NCBI RefSeq assembly: GCF_900109755.1
Contig: NZ_FOAR01000006.1
Span: forward strand, 62,001-126,000
Direction: 5' to 3'
Length of the DNA stretch: 64,000 bases
Source of the DNA: Pseudomonas agarici
GTDB taxonomy: Bacteria; Pseudomonadota; Gammaproteobacteria; Pseudomonadales; Pseudomonadaceae
Part shown: positions 62,724-64,000 of the stretch, in pieces
How the letters are laid out: the number at the start of each line of letters is the position of its first letter
How positions within the stretch are numbered: the first letter of the stretch is position 1
The notes under the pieces: model-generated
Database searches by the model: none
What the model was told of the DNA's origin: nothing
The model's input: the letters and a program-made list of their open reading frames with translations, nothing else
Translations under genes and position numbers: made by a program

Positions 62724-63536
62724 TTAGGCTTCAGTCTTATACCGTAAGTCATGGGCCTGCAGGTGCCGCAACCGGGTCAGCGGGTCCTGGCGGTAGAACG
62801 CGCGCAGTTGCTCATAGACTCGCGGGTAGGCTGCGACCAGCAAATCCGGAGCGCTGAAGAAATATTCGCTGGTAACCGCGAAGAATTCCGCCGGATTTTC
62901 CGCCGCATAGGGGTCGATGGCGGTCTCGGAGTCGGGGTGGTGGTCCAACTGGCGATTGAGGTCGTCGTAGGCGTGTTGCATCACCTTGGCCCACTCACTG
63001 ACCCGCATGTCGTGGTGCAGTGGCGGCAGGCCGTTGGCGTCGCCGTTGAGCATGTCGAGTTTATGCGCCAGTTCGTGGATCACCAGGTTGTAGCCTTCCC
63101 AGGCACCGCTGGCGAGCACGCCTGGCCAGGAGAGGATGACCGGTCCGCGCTGCCAGGCTTCGCCGCTGTGTTCGCCGTCCCATTGGTGCTCGACGCCGCT
63201 GGCATCTCGATGGCGCTGCGGGCTGAGGAAATCGTCCGGGTAGAGGATGATCTCGTGGAAACCCGAGTACCAGTCGAGGTCGCCCAGGTGTAGCAACGGC
63301 AGTTGCGCCTGGGCCGCCAGCAGCAGGCGGCTTTGCGGGTCCAGTTCGACACCGGGCAGGGCGCTCAGATGTTTTTCATTGAGGAACAGCACGCTGTGCT
63401 CTAGCAGCCAGCGCTCCTCGGCGTCGCTCAGACCGTCGAGAAGGCTCAGGTGTTCGCGCACGTGCTGCCAGGTTTCGGCGGCGACGGGATGACGGGCGAG
63501 GATCCGCTGCCGACGCCAGGCACTCAGCGACCACAC
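62724..63536 (-). CDS. Zinc-dependent peptidase, MtfA/M90 family
   Basis: A 270-residue MtfA-like peptidase. The zinc site is [16 protein letters not shown] (H-E-x-x-H), and the downstream block [16 protein letters not shown] supplies the third ligand. In E. coli MtfA modulates the glucose phosphotransferase system by binding Mlc. It is a common core gene in pseudomonads near ppa. The start is the ATG at 63536. Confidence 0.8.
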   Translation of the reverse strand: MWSLSAWRRQRILARHPVAAETWQHVREHLSLLDGLSDAEERWLLEHSVLFLNEKHLSALPGVELDPQSRLLLAAQAQLPLLHLGDLDWYSGFHEIILYPDDFLSPQRHRDASGVEHQWDGEHSGEAWQRGPVILSWPGVLASGAWEGYNLVIHELAHKLDMLNGDANGLPPLHHDMRVSEWAKVMQHAYDDLNRQLDHHPDSETAIDPYAAENPAEFFAVTSEYFFSAPDLLVAAYPRVYEQLRAFYRQDPLTRLRHLQAHDLRYKTEA

Positions 63537-63540
63537 GGTT

Positions 63541-64000
63541 TCAGTGTGTCTCGGCTTTGGACGTAGCGCCGAAGCGGCTGCGCAGCACGCCGATAATCAT
63601 GGGCACCAGTGACAGCATGATGATGAAGACGACCAGCAGCGACAGGTTTTTCTTGATGAAAGGCACATTGCCGAAGAAGTAGCCCAGGGTCACCAGGCCG
63701 CCGACCCAGAGTACGGTACCCAGTACGCTGAACATGACGAAGCGCGGATAAGGCATCTTGCCGACGCCGGCGACGAATGGGGCAAAGGTCCGCAGGATCG
63801 GCAGGAAGCGCGCAAGGGTCACGGTCTTGCCGCCGTGGCGGTCGTAGAAATCGTGGGTCTTTTGCAGGTAGTCGCGACGGAAGATCTTCGAGTTCGAGTT
63901 GCTGAAGAGTTTTTCGCCGGCGGTTCGGCCGATGATGTAGTTGGTGCTGTCGCCGAGGATCGCCGCTGCCATCAGCAGGCCACCTAGCAAGACCGGGTCC
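63541..64000 (-). CDS. DedA family membrane protein, partial
   Basis: The C-terminal 150 or so residues of a DedA-family inner-membrane protein. The block GGKTVTLARFLPILRTFAPFVAGVGKM contains the family's conserved Arg/Pro motif, and at least three hydrophobic segments are seen. The start lies beyond the window's right edge. DedA proteins help maintain membrane integrity and lipid transport. Confidence 0.85.
   Translation of the reverse strand, partial: DPVLLGGLLMAAAILGDSTNYIIGRTAGEKLFSNSNSKIFRRDYLQKTHDFYDRHGGKTVTLARFLPILRTFAPFVAGVGKMPYPRFVMFSVLGTVLWVGGLVTLGYFFGNVPFIKKNLSLLVVFIIMLSLVPMIIGVLRSRFGATSKAETH

Noticed and set aside
1..64000. CRISPR arrays or rRNA genes
   Set aside because: No regularly spaced short repeats and no rRNA-like sequence were seen.

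Overview
The window looks like the chromosome of a Pseudomonas of the fluorescens group. The right edge carries a conserved backbone (ppa, an MtfA-type peptidase, a DedA protein). The rest is accessory DNA laid down in layers: a decayed type VI effector with its immunity gene, a large catabolic island, a fimbrial operon, and a 19-kb integrative element. The genus rests on gene content and on the style of the core genes, not on a marker gene.

Layout. 1-1.9 kb: a 165-bp miniature inverted-repeat element, a broken Tle1/DUF2235 lipase and an intact DUF2931 lipoprotein. 1.9-33.1 kb: a catabolic island. It holds a Rieske ring-hydroxylating oxygenase with its own Rieske ferredoxin and flavin reductase, two homologues of 4,5-dihydroxyphthalate decarboxylase, LigJ- and LigK-type lower-pathway enzymes, a class II aldolase-type protein, a PanB-like enzyme, an alpha/beta hydrolase with Cys in the nucleophile position, a zinc alcohol dehydrogenase and three cupin proteins. 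Uptake is covered by an OprO/P-type porin, an MFS carrier, an iron-type ABC system and a TctABC system. An IclR regulator lies in the middle. No classical ring-cleavage dioxygenase (LigAB or GalA type) is present.

The odd part of this island is a set of metal-handling proteins: a NiCoT nickel/cobalt permease with a His-rich tail, a His-rich COG0523 GTPase, an EutA-like ATPase with a very His-rich N-terminus (but no EutBC), a small protein with a His-rich tail and a small protein ending in CDCC. A shared 25-bp operator-like motif lies in the promoter regions around 3.2, 15.7, 18.5 and 33.0 kb, with its core alone at 24.65 kb. This suggests that the whole island, including the metal genes, forms one IclR regulon. 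My best reading is an undescribed pathway for a phthalate-like aromatic acid in which a metal-dependent enzyme, perhaps a cupin, opens the ring and needs dedicated metal supply. This is inference.

33.7-37.8 kb: a four-gene chaperone-usher operon (Csu/SCPU type). 38.6-41.0 kb: an AraC-type regulator with a DJ-1-like domain and a low-GC helical membrane protein that may be a pore-forming toxin. 41.3-41.6 kb: an Rhs relic.

41.7-60.85 kb: an integrative element bounded by identical 38-bp direct repeats, with a P4-type integrase at its right end and paired GTCCCCCCA repeats inside both ends. It carries a class 2 OLD nuclease with a UvrD-like helicase (Gabija-like), a Vsr/cytosine methyltransferase/restriction set, and phage-like functions (YqaJ, DUF932, RDF-like, AlpA, DUF3987). 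Sequence left of its left end resembles the sequence inside its right end, which points to an earlier related insertion there. 60.9-64 kb: chromosome with an S24-type repressor, ppa, an MtfA-type peptidase and dedA.
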